The position numbers were made by a program, and so were the translations under genes. Below the pieces are notes generated by a model. That model was not told the DNA's origin, did no database searches, and saw only the letters and a list, made by a program, of their open reading frames with translations. 64,000 bases of DNA from an uncultured Clostridia bacterium (GTDB lineage: Bacteria; Bacillota; Clostridia; Oscillospirales; Ruminococcaceae). Location of the stretch: contig CANQCL010000003.1 of assembly GCA_947589215.1 (NCBI GenBank), positions 62,001 through 126,000 on the forward strand, read 5' to 3'. Positions 18,280-27,693 of the stretch are shown here, piece after piece (the first letter of the stretch is position 1; the number at the start of each line of letters is the position of its first letter).

Positions 18280-19736
18280 TGAGCAAGGTAAGAACAAGAT
18301 TTGCGCCAAGCCCCACAGGGTATATGCATATAGGAAATCTAAGAACAGCGTTGTTCACTTATATTATTGCAAAGAAAAACGGCGGAGACTTTATTTTGAG
18401 AATTGAGGACACCGACAGAGAAAGGCTTGTAGAGGGAGCGACCGACGTTATTTACAATACGCTCAGAGAGTGCGGACTTAACTGGGACGAGGGTCCTGAC
18501 GTTGGGGGAGAATACGGTCCGTATATACAGTCTGAGAGAATGGGAATGTATAAGGATTATGCAATAGAGCTTGTAGAGAAAGGAAAGGCTTATTACTGCT
18601 TTTGCGATAAGGAGCGTTTGGATGAGTTAAAGGCTGTACAGGAGGCAAGCGGAGTTATGCCTATGTATGACAGGCATTGCAGAAGCTTAAGCGATGAGGA
18701 AGTTAAGGAAAAGCTTGAAGCCGGAATACCATATGTAATCAGGCAGAAGGTTCCTACAGAGGGTGAAACGACATTCCACGACGAGCTTTACGGAGACATA
18801 ACAACTCCTAACTCAACGCTTGACGATCAGATACTTCTAAAAAGCGACGGCTATCCGACGTATAATTTCGCAAATGTAATCGACGACCACCTGATGGGAA
18901 TTACCCATATAGTAAGGGGAAACGAGTATCTCTCTTCAACGCCTAAGTATAATCTTCTTTATGAGGCGTTCGGTTGGGAAGTACCTAAATATATTCACGT
19001 TGAGCATATAATGAAGGACAAGCAGCATAAGCTTGCAAAGCGTGACGGTGACGCGTCTTATCAAGATTTGATAAAGCAGGGCTATCTGACTGAGGCAATA
19101 CTCAACTATATTGCATTGCTCGGCTGGGCGCCTAAAGGAGAAAGAGAGATTTTCACTCTTTCTGAGCTGATTGAGGAATTTGACGTTTCGGGTCTTTCAA
19201 AATCTCCTGCAATTTTTGATGCTATGAAGCTGAAGGCGATAAACGGAGAGTATATAAGAAAAATGCCTATTGAGGAGTTTGAACGCCACGCAATGCCTTA
19301 TTTAAAGCAGGCTATAAAGAGGGAGGATATAAACTTAAGAGAGGTTGCAGAGCTTTTGCAGCCGAGAACCGAGCTTTTTACCGATATTCCGGAGCAGGTT
19401 GACTTTATTGACAAAATGCCCGAGTATGACAATGCTTTGTACTGTCATAGAAAGATGAAAACGAATGAGGAAAACTCACTTGTTTCTTTAAAAGAGGTTT
19501 TGCCCGTTTTAGAGAGTATTGATGAGAACAGCTGGAATCAGGAGACTATATACAACAAGGTCGTTGAGCTTGTTAAGAAAATGGAAGTCAAAAACGGAGT
19601 TGTTTTCTGGCCGTTGAGAGTTGCTGTTTCCGGCAAGGCTTTCACGCCGGGCGGCGGAGTTGAGCTTTGCGTTATTTTGGGCAAAGACGAGTCAATAAAT
19701 AGAGTTAAAACGGCTATAGAAAAGCTGTCAAAGTGA
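18279..19736 (+). CDS. gltX: Glutamate--tRNA ligase
   Basis: Class I synthetase charging tRNA-Glu (and perhaps tRNA-Gln if the organism uses the amidotransferase route, which this window cannot show). HIGH-type motif [15 protein letters not shown] (9-23) and KMSKS-type motif HKLAKRDG are intact; the C-terminal anticodon-binding helical domain is complete. The ATG at 18279 overlaps the ribF stop and has GGGAGGA upstream; 485 residues, the normal length. Confidence 0.97.
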   Translation: MSKVRTRFAPSPTGYMHIGNLRTALFTYIIAKKNGGDFILRIEDTDRERLVEGATDVIYNTLRECGLNWDEGPDVGGEYGPYIQSERMGMYKDYAIELVEKGKAYYCFCDKERLDELKAVQEASGVMPMYDRHCRSLSDEEVKEKLEAGIPYVIRQKVPTEGETTFHDELYGDITTPNSTLDDQILLKSDGYPTYNFANVIDDHLMGITHIVRGNEYLSSTPKYNLLYEAFGWEVPKYIHVEHIMKDKQHKLAKRDGDASYQDLIKQGYLTEAILNYIALLGWAPKGEREIFTLSELIEEFDVSGLSKSPAIFDAMKLKAINGEYIRKMPIEEFERHAMPYLKQAIKREDINLREVAELLQPRTELFTDIPEQVDFIDKMPEYDNALYCHRKMKTNEENSLVSLKEVLPVLESIDENSWNQETIYNKVVELVKKMEVKNGVVFWPLRVAVSGKAFTPGGGVELCVILGKDESINRVKTAIEKLSK

Positions 19737-19885
19737 GCTAAGCAATATGCTGATTGTTAAAAGGCGGAGGCTTGCCAAACTGAATGACAGGTAAGACCAT
19801 TTCTTTAGTTTTTCATACAACTATCACAATAAACTGCTAGAATACAGATGGTTTAAAAATACTATCGTGAGGAGGTTATCCTTAT

Positions 19886-20854
19886 ATGATTGAAGTTAAA
19901 AATCTTTCAAAGCATTTTGGAGACAAAAAGGCTGTAGACGGCATTTCATTTACAGCCGAAGATGGCGAAATACTCGGATTTTTAGGACCTAACGGCGCAG
20001 GTAAATCCACAACTATGAATATTCTCACAGGATATATTTCGTCAACAGACGGCGTTGCGCTGATAGACGGGGTTGATATTTTGGAAAACCCTATAAAGGC
20101 TAAGCAGAAGATAGGCTATCTTCCCGAGCAGCCGCCGCTTTATATGGATATGACTGTTAAGGAATATCTTTCGTTTGTTTATGATTTGAAAAAGTGCAAG
20201 CTGCCGAGAAATACGCATCTTAAAGACATTTGTAATCTTGTGAAAATAGAAAATGTTTATAACAGAGTGATAAAGAACCTTTCAAAGGGATACAAGCAGA
20301 GAGTTGGTCTTGCGCAGGCGCTTGTGGGAAATCCCAATGTGCTTATTTTAGACGAGCCTACTGTTGGTCTTGACCCTAATCAGATCATTGAAATAAGGAC
20401 GCTTATCAAAAGGCTAGGCAAAAACCATACGGTTATTCTGTCCTCGCATATTTTGTCTGAGGTTCAGGCTGTGTGCGATAAAATCGTTGTAATAAATCAA
20501 GGCAAGATCGTTGCCGATGATACCGAGGAAAACCTTTCAAAGAACCTAGTCAACAACAACAAAATCTCAGTCAAGATAGACGGACCTTTTGATGAGGTTG
20601 AAAAGGTGATAAGCTCAATAGTCGGCGTTAAATCAATTTCTATGACATCAAAAGACACCGACGAGTTCTGCGGGTTTTCTATCGAATCGGAGGAGGGCGT
20701 TGATATTCGCCGTGAGCTGTTTAAGAGGATTTCTGAGCGAAGCTGGTATATTATGGAGCTTAAAACTTCGGATATGTCGCTTGAAGATATATTCTTAAGA
20801 CTTACAGTTGGGGAGAGTATTCCCGCTGTGCAAAGAAACGGAGGTAATGAATAA
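19886..20854 (+). CDS. ABC transporter ATP-binding protein (Gld/Nat-type exporter)
   Basis: ATPase of a CcmA/NatA-like exporter. Walker A GPNGAGKST, signature LSKGYKQRVGLAQAL, Walker B LILDEPTVGLDP and the H-loop region SSHILSEV are intact; 322 residues with a C-terminal regulatory extension. AGGAGG precedes the ATG. It is translationally coupled to the permease (stop/start overlap) and forms a four-gene unit with the GldG-like and DUF4340 genes. The substrate is unknown; homologous gldA-F-G sets in Bacteroidetes are tied to gliding, but here an export or envelope role is only inferred. The 149 bases before it show no clear promoter or terminator. Confidence 0.93.
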   Translation: MIEVKNLSKHFGDKKAVDGISFTAEDGEILGFLGPNGAGKSTTMNILTGYISSTDGVALIDGVDILENPIKAKQKIGYLPEQPPLYMDMTVKEYLSFVYDLKKCKLPRNTHLKDICNLVKIENVYNRVIKNLSKGYKQRVGLAQALVGNPNVLILDEPTVGLDPNQIIEIRTLIKRLGKNHTVILSSHILSEVQAVCDKIVVINQGKIVADDTEENLSKNLVNNNKISVKIDGPFDEVEKVISSIVGVKSISMTSKDTDEFCGFSIESEEGVDIRRELFKRISERSWYIMELKTSDMSLEDIFLRLTVGESIPAVQRNGGNE

Positions 20855-21594
20855 TGAAAGCAATTTTTAGAAGAGAATTTGTTTCATATTTTACTACTCC
20901 TATAGGGTATATTTTTCTTGCAATATTTTTTGCGCTGGCAGGAATAGATTATTCTGTAACATCTATTGCTAAGGGCTCTTCGGGTTCTTCGGGAGGCGCT
21001 CAAGGGTATGGAACAGCAGAGCTTACCCAGTTTTTTCTGTGGCTGCTTATTATAATAGTTATTTTGATACCAATACTCACTATGAGAACTTTATCTGAGG
21101 ATAAAAGACAAAAAACCGATCAGATCCTTTTGACTTCTCCTGTTAATTTGTCGGGGATCGTAGCAGGAAAGTTTTTCGCATCATTTTTAGTTTATATTAT
21201 GGGCTTAGCGATAACTCTTATATTTTCAGTAGTTGTTTCGGCGTTTTCAAAGCCCGACTGGCTCACAATTTTCGGTAATATTGTAGGTCTGCTGCTTTTG
21301 GGCGCTGCGTGTATCTCAATAGGCATTTTTGCTTCAAGCCTTACTGAAAATCAGGTCGTTTCAGCAGTTATAAGTCTGGCTTCAATCGGTCTTATGAGCC
21401 TGCTTTCGGTTATTTCAAGCTTTATACCTATTGAAATTGTACAGACTATTCTCAATAAGCTTTGCTTTTTAGAAAGATATATCGGATTTACATACGGTCA
21501 ATTCGATCTATCGAGTGCATTATACTTCATCAGCGTTGCCGTGGCATTTATGTTCTTTACAGTCAGAGTGCTTGAAAAACGCCGTTGGGCTTAA
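20854..21594 (+). CDS. ABC-2 type permease (GldF-like)
   Basis: Integral membrane partner of the preceding ATPase. About six membrane segments across 246 residues, with a Gly/Ser-rich external loop near residues 40-60 and the cytoplasmic segment TMRTLSEDKRQKTDQILLTSP typical of ABC-2 permeases (split by its conserved RTLSEDK). Start overlaps the ATPase stop by one base. Ends inside the leader of the GldG-like gene, so all are co-translated. Confidence 0.92.
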   Translation: MKAIFRREFVSYFTTPIGYIFLAIFFALAGIDYSVTSIAKGSSGSSGGAQGYGTAELTQFFLWLLIIIVILIPILTMRTLSEDKRQKTDQILLTSPVNLSGIVAGKFFASFLVYIMGLAITLIFSVVVSAFSKPDWLTIFGNIVGLLLLGAACISIGIFASSLTENQVVSAVISLASIGLMSLLSVISSFIPIEIVQTILNKLCFLERYIGFTYGQFDLSSALYFISVAVAFMFFTVRVLEKRRWA

Positions 21595-21608
21595 AGGAGG
21601 TAGCGAAG

Positions 21609-23348
21609 ATGAATATGGACGAGAAAGATTTTGAACAGCAAGAGCAGATATTATCAGAGACAACGGAAAATTCGGAAACCGAAGTGGTTGAAGCATCAAA
21701 TAGTGATATAAGCTCTGCTGATAAAGAAACAGAATTTGAGACTGAAACCGAGACTGAGACAGTTTCAGAGACTAATGAAAGCTTAGACGTTTCAATTCAA
21801 GAGGAGAAGTTTGAGGATAAGGCAAAAAAGCAGAAAAAGCCAAAGAAAAATTTTAAAAGGCTAAAGCACGGGACTATGGCTACTGTTTTAACTGTTGTTT
21901 TCATAGTTGTTTTGGTGCTTGTGAATATCGTTGCGACAAGCGTGTTTGAGAGATTTCCGCTTACCATTGATATGACGTCAGATGAATCATATACGATTTC
22001 TGATGAAACTGCGGATTATATCAAGGGAGTGGATAAAAAGGTAAAAATCACAGTTTTGTCTGAGGAAAGTGAATTTACTTCGACCTCGAAATATATCCGA
22101 CAGTCTAATGAGATTTTGAAAAACATAGTTAAGGGCAATAAAAACTTTTCTATTGAATATATAGACCTTTTGTCAAATCCGGAGGTAAAATCAGAATATG
22201 AGGACAGTCTTTCCGAGTATGACATCATAGTTGAGTCGGGCAAAAATCACGACAGAACAACGGTTGTGCATCCGCAGGACCTGGTTAATTTCTCAAACGA
22301 TTTTGAAACCTCTTTTCAGCAGAATATGGGAGGAACTCTCGACTCGTTTATAGAATACTACGGCGGAATGACCGCTATTCAGAACTATCCTACGGGAATT
22401 GAGAGCAACTGTGCAGAACAGGCTATCACGTCTGCAATTTTAAAGGTTACTGACGCAAACCCTGTAACAGTTACTCTGCTTACCGGCAGAAACGAACTGA
22501 CATCGTTGTCGTATTTTCAAAGTCTGCTAAATGCAAACGGATATATAGTAAACAGTGTTGATATAACGACTCAGGATATTCCAAAGGAAGCAAACCTTAT
22601 TGTTATGGGAGCTCCGAGCGTTGATTATACGGCAGAGGAAGTTGAAAAGGTATCGGCGTTTTTGGATAACGGTGAGAAGCTTGAAAAGAATCTTCTTTAC
22701 ATTGAAAGCGTTCAGCAGCCTAACACTCCGAATATCGACGAGCTTTTAGAGGAGTACGGAATAAAGTTCAGAGACGAGTTTGTATATGATTCAAACGGAA
22801 GCAATGCAAGCAACGGATATGTGTTTATGGAGCGTTCAAGCGACAAGTTTATGGACGACATCAAGGACGATTCTCTTAGGCTGTTTACGAATTTATATAC
22901 AAAGCCTATTACCATAGATTTTAATGAAAAGAATATGAGAACCTGCGAGGCTTATATTCAGACGTCTGATACAGGTTATACTATGGATAAAAACAGCAAA
23001 GAGCTGACAAGCGGGGTAACAGTTACCGCAGCAATTGGTTCAAAGGCTGTGTTTATCGGAGATGAGACTAATTACAGCAATCTTATTGCTCTTGGTTCTG
23101 AATTTTTCCTTGATGATACTGTGCTTCAGATGTCGCAGTATTTAAACAGACAGTGGATACTCAGCATAATAAACGGCGTTACAGGTAAATCATCAGGCAT
23201 TACTATAGAGCCAAAGACCGTTGAGGGAGGCTTGTTTGACCTTACAAACACGCAGATCAGAGTTCTTGAATGGGTATTTATAGTTATAATTCCTGTTATT
23301 GTTCTTGCATTGGGAATCATAATTTGGATAAGGAGAAAGAACAGATAG
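21609..23348 (+). CDS. GldG-like ABC transporter auxiliary protein
   Basis: Large extracytoplasmic subunit associated with ABC-2 exporters. An acidic, Glu/Thr-rich cytoplasmic N-terminus (about 1-75) with several TETET-like repeats is followed by one membrane segment (about 90-115), a large external domain (ABC_transp_aux/DUF7088 type) and a final membrane segment near residues 548-570 ending in RRKNR. ATG at 21609 is chosen because AGGAGG at 21595-21600 lies 8 bases upstream; 579 residues. It follows the permease and precedes the DUF4340 gene. Confidence 0.88.
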   Translation: MNMDEKDFEQQEQILSETTENSETEVVEASNSDISSADKETEFETETETETVSETNESLDVSIQEEKFEDKAKKQKKPKKNFKRLKHGTMATVLTVVFIVVLVLVNIVATSVFERFPLTIDMTSDESYTISDETADYIKGVDKKVKITVLSEESEFTSTSKYIRQSNEILKNIVKGNKNFSIEYIDLLSNPEVKSEYEDSLSEYDIIVESGKNHDRTTVVHPQDLVNFSNDFETSFQQNMGGTLDSFIEYYGGMTAIQNYPTGIESNCAEQAITSAILKVTDANPVTVTLLTGRNELTSLSYFQSLLNANGYIVNSVDITTQDIPKEANLIVMGAPSVDYTAEEVEKVSAFLDNGEKLEKNLLYIESVQQPNTPNIDELLEEYGIKFRDEFVYDSNGSNASNGYVFMERSSDKFMDDIKDDSLRLFTNLYTKPITIDFNEKNMRTCEAYIQTSDTGYTMDKNSKELTSGVTVTAAIGSKAVFIGDETNYSNLIALGSEFFLDDTVLQMSQYLNRQWILSIINGVTGKSSGITIEPKTVEGGLFDLTNTQIRVLEWVFIVIIPVIVLALGIIIWIRRKNR

Positions 23349-23368
23349 GCAATAGGAGAGAAATCTAA

Positions 23369-24889
23369 ATGAATTCTAAAATAAAGAGTATTATTATATG
23401 TGCTGTTGTTATTGTCTGCTTAGGGGTTACTTTGCTTGTTTTGAATATAACAGGCAAGAACGGCGACAGTTCAAGCGAGGTATCATCAAGTTCGGCTGAA
23501 AGTGTTAAGACTATACCTTTGACAAATGATATTGCAGAGAATCTTGATAACACCTATGTTAAAAGTGTAGAGGTCAAAAACGAGAAAGACAGCTTTAAAA
23601 TCAGTCAGGTTCAGGGAAAGACTGATGAGTGGGAGATAAAGGCGTTAGACGGTATCGAGCAGTCAAACACTGTATATTCGGGAATGGCGTCAATAATTGC
23701 AGAGCTTTCTGCGACCGATATAGCGGAAGAAAATGCAGAGGATTTGTCCAAATACGGTCTTAAAGATCCGAGTGCGGAATTTACGGTTTCGTTTTCTGAT
23801 GACAACAATACAAACAGGACCTATTTAATAGGTGATATTGCGCCAAATGAGGACGATTATTATGTATGCGAGCAAGGAAAGAATACCGTTTATACAATAG
23901 CTTCCGGCTCACTTTCGTACTTCTTTTATACTAAAGAGGATTTTATAGCCTTAACAATGCTTGATAAACCGGTAAGTGACGAGGATTATCCTGATTTTAT
24001 AAAAGAGACGATTACTTCAAAATCGCTCGACTATGATATGGTTATCATTACTCCTGAAAAGACTTTGGATAATATGCCGTCATCACAGGTTATGTCAGAA
24101 CCGGTTTACGCATATCTTGACGCAACAAATTCGGCGGAGATAACGCACGGAATGTGGGGGTTGTCGGCTGTTTCTGCCGTCAAGGCAAAGCCAAATAAAA
24201 AGGATTTTGAGAAATACGGATTATCACACCCAATAACTAAGGTAAGACTTGAGACAAGCGATGGAACATACACATTGTCGGTAGGAGATCCTGTTTATGA
24301 AAGGGATTCACAAGGCAAGGAGACTACGACAGTTGAGTCTTATTACACATATCTTGACGGAGTAAGCGGCAAGGACGTTATATTTGAGGTTTCTGCCGGC
24401 AGCCTGCCTTGGGTGGGAGCAGAGCCGTCAGACTTTATTTCAAGCTTGATGACTTATAATGCCGCTACCGATTTAAAATCGGTCGTTGTTGACGACGGCA
24501 AGAAGAAAACTGTATTTAAGCTGAAATCGGAGATTGACCCCGACGCTCAGGCTGATGAGGACGAGCAGCAGGAAATGAAGCTGAGTTCTGTTAAATTAAA
24601 CGGCAAAGAGCTTGACGTTGATGTGTGGAAGAGCTGGTATCAGGTATTGCTTCAATGTCCTACAACGGAGGTTTATTTTAAGGAGCCGAAAAATAAGTGC
24701 TATCTTACGGTCAGCATAAACAGGATTGACGGCGGTAAAGATGTTTTGAAGTTCTTTAAGGACACAAACAGAAGAACTATTGTCAAGCTTAACGGAAAAA
24801 CTAGCTATCGGATCGAAAGCACTTATGTTAATAAGCTGGTTTCAGATATGCAGAGGGCAATAGAAGGCAAGGAAATTCAAACGAATTAA
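23369..24889 (+). CDS. DUF4340 membrane-anchored protein
   Basis: A 506-residue protein with an N-terminal membrane anchor (residues 5-27) and a large outside region made of DUF4340-type repeats (patterns such as LSKYGLKDPSAEFTV and FEKYGLSHPITKVRL, each followed by a GD/GDPVY segment). Such proteins accompany GldG-like exporters in Clostridia. The role is unknown; likely a component acting with the exporter at the cell surface. Confidence 0.87.
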   Translation: MNSKIKSIIICAVVIVCLGVTLLVLNITGKNGDSSSEVSSSSAESVKTIPLTNDIAENLDNTYVKSVEVKNEKDSFKISQVQGKTDEWEIKALDGIEQSNTVYSGMASIIAELSATDIAEENAEDLSKYGLKDPSAEFTVSFSDDNNTNRTYLIGDIAPNEDDYYVCEQGKNTVYTIASGSLSYFFYTKEDFIALTMLDKPVSDEDYPDFIKETITSKSLDYDMVIITPEKTLDNMPSSQVMSEPVYAYLDATNSAEITHGMWGLSAVSAVKAKPNKKDFEKYGLSHPITKVRLETSDGTYTLSVGDPVYERDSQGKETTTVESYYTYLDGVSGKDVIFEVSAGSLPWVGAEPSDFISSLMTYNAATDLKSVVVDDGKKKTVFKLKSEIDPDAQADEDEQQEMKLSSVKLNGKELDVDVWKSWYQVLLQCPTTEVYFKEPKNKCYLTVSINRIDGGKDVLKFFKDTNRRTIVKLNGKTSYRIESTYVNKLVSDMQRAIEGKEIQTN

Positions 24890-24934
24890 TTAAGTTTTGA
24901 GGTCTAATAAAAGACAATTTTCACATAGGATATT

Positions 24935-24943
24935 TGTTATAAT
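24935..24943 (+). promoter_or_regulatory. Extended -10 promoter before the 96-residue gene
   Basis: TGTTATAAT (TG-n-TATAAT) at 24935-24943 with no clear -35; about 31 bases before the next start codon. Confidence 0.55.
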
Positions 24944-24973
24944 AGTCATAGACCACAGAAAGGAGTGAGGAAT

Positions 24974-25264
24974 ATGGCAACAAAAAAATGCGACTTTTTC
25001 ACCTATAAGGGCTTACCGCTTGTGAGAAAGGGCAGAGAGATCTACTACGGCAATATGACAGACGATTATGTAGTTATGATGCAGATAGTTTCCACTGAGG
25101 AAATAAACGGTTTGGATGTTGCGAACAAGGTAAGACTTTTCAGAATGGCTACTGATGACAGTCTTCCGCCGAATGAGAGAATAAATAAAACTGCTGAGAA
25201 AACCAGTCTTTATGACGCGCTTGATATAGCAAGTGCTTGGCTTTCTGATTATATCAAAAAATAA
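24974..25264 (+). CDS. Conserved small hypothetical protein
   Basis: A 96-residue soluble protein (MATKKCDFFTYKGLPLVRKG) that I recognise only as a hypothetical of the kind common in Ruminococcaceae. Basic N-terminus, GREIYYGNMTDDYVVMMQI core, acidic middle, no signal peptide or membrane segment. The ATG at 24974 follows AAAGGAG by 8-9 bases; an in-frame GTG at 24965 lies inside that site. It has its own promoter and terminator, so it is a single-gene unit. Confidence 0.8.
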   Translation: MATKKCDFFTYKGLPLVRKGREIYYGNMTDDYVVMMQIVSTEEINGLDVANKVRLFRMATDDSLPPNERINKTAEKTSLYDALDIASAWLSDYIKK

Positions 25265-25277
25265 TAACTATAAATAT

Positions 25278-25318
25278 AAGGCATTCTTGGTAATAAGGGA
25301 ATGCCTTTATTATTTCTT
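25278..25318 (+). terminator. Intrinsic terminator
   Basis: Nine-base stem AAGGCATTC/GAATGCCTT with a 12-base loop, followed by TATTATTTCTT. Ends the 96-residue single-gene unit. Confidence 0.85.
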
Positions 25319-25410
25319 GTGTAAAATGCAGCTTGATAAAAGCTATGGTTTATGTTAAAATATTAGTCAGGAAAATAGAGGAGAACCTCTTGTTAAAAGG
25401 AGTATGCGGT

Positions 25411-26781
25411 TTGTTATATTCGGATCTTATATTTATATATGGATTTCTTCCGATAACTATACTGATAACATTTCTGGACAGAAGCACAGAGTATAAAAAT
25501 CTTATACTCGTTTTAACGTCTATTGTGTTCTTTACATTCGGAAGACCGATGATTGTACTGCTGTTGTTTACCACGGTTATATTTGACTATTTGTTCGGGC
25601 TTTTAGCAGGATACGGCAAAAATAAATGGCTTAGAAATTTAGGCTTTGTTTGTTCAATAGTTATGAACTCGTCATTGTATATAGTTTTCTGCTGGAACTC
25701 GCTGTTCAAAAATCTCGGAATAGAACATTTGACGTTTGCGAATAAGCTTATTCCATTGGGAATTGCTTTTTACACTTTAAGGGGTATATCATACGTCGGG
25801 GACGTTTATAAGAAAAGAATTAAACCGGAGAAAAACATATTTTGTCTGTTTACTTATATGGTAAGCTATCATTTTATGATTGTAGGGCCTATAGTTAGAT
25901 ACGGAGATGTTTCAGAGCAGATAAGAAAGAGAACTATAACAGGTCAGAATTTAAACGACGGCTTGAACAGGTTTATAATTGGTTTTGCAAAAGTAATGAT
26001 ACTAGGGCTTTCATTTGAAAAAATCAAAGCGGCAGGATTGAATTTAAACGAGCTTACGCCGTTCGGAGCATGGGTGGGTATGCTTGCGTTTATCGGAAGT
26101 ATATACTTCGTTTTTACAGGCTATACCGATATGGCTTTGGGTCTGGGAACTCTAAACGGTTTTAAGTATAAGGAAAACTTTTCACCCATATATTTAAGCG
26201 GATATGTAAGCGGTATTGTAAAGGGCTTTAATAAGCTTTTGACAGAGTTTTTCGAGGACTTTTTGGTCGCTCCTTATAAAACGAACAAAGTAAAGTATAT
26301 TTCGGGCATTTTACTTTCGGGGATTTTAATAGGCTTATGGTATGGTTTCAGTCAGAATTTTTTGATATTCGGACTGTATTTTGCTTTTCTGGTGTTAATC
26401 GAGAAGCTGTTTTTGAAAAGAATTTTAGATATGCTTCCGAAAATCGTGGGATATGTTTATACTCTTCTCGCCGTTTTTATGGGTGCGGCTATTGCGTATT
26501 TTGCAAGATTGGAGGACTTTCTTCGTTGGTTTAAAGCGTTATTCGGCATAGGTACAGATTATTGGTGGAGCGTTAATATGAGAAATAAAACGCTTTCATA
26601 TTTGTTCCTTGCAATAATAGGCGTGCTTATTATGATACCTAAGGTTAAAGAGGTTATAATTTTGAACCTTAGTGATTTTTCAAAGAAGAGTGAAAAAAAT
26701 TACGCAGTAATGAGGATTTCTCAAACTGTAGGCATTTGTTTATTACTGGTTATGGCAACAGCATCAAGTGTTACGGCTTGA
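25411..26781 (+). CDS. MBOAT-family (AlgI/DltB-like) membrane protein lacking both signature histidines
   Basis: Polytopic membrane protein with at least ten hydrophobic segments. The TTG at 25411 is chosen because AAAAGGAG (25395-25402) lies 8 bases upstream and it gives MLYSDLIFIYGFLPI, the standard AlgI N-terminus. Family landmarks follow in order: GIAFYTLRGISYVGDVY, GPIVRYGDV, FTGYTDMALGLGTLNGF. Where AlgI/DltB proteins carry RRWHISL...RDY this one has KGFNKLL...EDF (Asn274 in place of His), and where they carry LWHG this one has LWYG (Tyr311 in place of the catalytic His). An acyltransferase function is therefore doubtful. It is 24 bases from a gene resembling a truncated DHHW/AlgJ partner. 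Confidence 0.88.
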   Translation: MLYSDLIFIYGFLPITILITFLDRSTEYKNLILVLTSIVFFTFGRPMIVLLLFTTVIFDYLFGLLAGYGKNKWLRNLGFVCSIVMNSSLYIVFCWNSLFKNLGIEHLTFANKLIPLGIAFYTLRGISYVGDVYKKRIKPEKNIFCLFTYMVSYHFMIVGPIVRYGDVSEQIRKRTITGQNLNDGLNRFIIGFAKVMILGLSFEKIKAAGLNLNELTPFGAWVGMLAFIGSIYFVFTGYTDMALGLGTLNGFKYKENFSPIYLSGYVSGIVKGFNKLLTEFFEDFLVAPYKTNKVKYISGILLSGILIGLWYGFSQNFLIFGLYFAFLVLIEKLFLKRILDMLPKIVGYVYTLLAVFMGAAIAYFARLEDFLRWFKALFGIGTDYWWSVNMRNKTLSYLFLAIIGVLIMIPKVKEVIILNLSDFSKKSEKNYAVMRISQTVGICLLLVMATASSVTA

Positions 26782-26805
26782 TAAAGGTATAAAGGATAGT
26801 TTTTA

Positions 26806-27693
26806 ATGAGCAAAAAAAGAAAGAAAAAACTTAATAACTCACAGGCTGAAGTATACAACAGAAAGACCGATTTAAAAAATAATCAGAAAAAACCTGATGA
26901 TTATGATTACAAAAATGCGGTTTATCCTGATAACTCTAGCCTAAAAGTTCCGCCTAAGGGGAATGAGACAGCTTCACTCGAGGGCGATGCTGTGCTGCGC
27001 AAAATAGGCAAAGACGCCGTTGTGGGAGAATATAACTTTATCAATGTCGCTGTTGTGTTTATACTTATAATGATAATGGGTATTTCATTTGCGCTTTTGA
27101 GAAATAATGGGGAGTATATAGAAAACAACAATAAAATTTCAACCGAAACTGTGTTGAACGGTAAATTTACAAAAAAGCTGTCAAAAAACTATATGAAAAG
27201 ACTTCCCGGCAAGCAGTTGCTGTTTGACACGCACAGAGTATTTTCATACGCTTACGGACTTGCAGGCTTTAATGATGAAAAGGGCTTTGTCTCTGTTGAT
27301 ACCGGAAAGATAATAGGCATAAAGACCTACGATGAGCCTATTATGGTAACTATTACAACAACTGCTCCGCCAACTACAACGCAGTATACAGGCAAAACGA
27401 CCAACACAACAAGGAAACTAAAGGGGTCTTTGTTTGTAGGTCCCGGACAGCTAACAACAACTGCAAAAACAAAAAAGACAACAACTAAGAAAACGACAGC
27501 TAAAACGACATCTGCGTCAGTGCCTACAACTACGACGTTTACAGGTACTACATGGTCGTTTAGGGGAACAACAACGTGGAGAACCACCACAGTTAAAACC
27601 TCTGCGCATACTACCGAACCGCCGACAATTTACACACCGCCGCAGGCAACAACGGCAAATACCACTGTAGGGTTTGAAGATGAAGAGCAATAA
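26806..27693 (+). CDS. Membrane-anchored Thr-rich protein resembling the N-terminus of a DHHW/AlgJ-like partner
   Basis: 295 residues: Lys-rich cytoplasmic start, one membrane segment (about 78-98), a short outside region (about 100-180) whose NNKISTETVLNGKFTKKL and LPGKQLLFDTHR pattern resembles the segment preceding the catalytic domain of DHHW/AlgJ-like proteins, then a Thr/Lys/Pro-rich stalk (about 182-290) and an acidic end. No SGNH hydrolase motif (GDS, DxxH) is present. Its neighbour is an MBOAT protein without its catalytic histidines, so the two look like a jointly degenerate or repurposed pair. The Thr-rich part is low complexity and might be O-glycosylated; the homology is my reading, not a search result. 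Confidence 0.7.
   Translation: MSKKRKKKLNNSQAEVYNRKTDLKNNQKKPDDYDYKNAVYPDNSSLKVPPKGNETASLEGDAVLRKIGKDAVVGEYNFINVAVVFILIMIMGISFALLRNNGEYIENNNKISTETVLNGKFTKKLSKNYMKRLPGKQLLFDTHRVFSYAYGLAGFNDEKGFVSVDTGKIIGIKTYDEPIMVTITTTAPPTTTQYTGKTTNTTRKLKGSLFVGPGQLTTTAKTKKTTTKKTTAKTTSASVPTTTTFTGTTWSFRGTTTWRTTTVKTSAHTTEPPTIYTPPQATTANTTVGFEDEEQ

Noticed and set aside
27327-27590. 87-residue Val-rich minus-strand frame
   Set aside because: Antisense of the ACA/ACT-rich Thr codons of the Thr-rich protein; pure composition effect.
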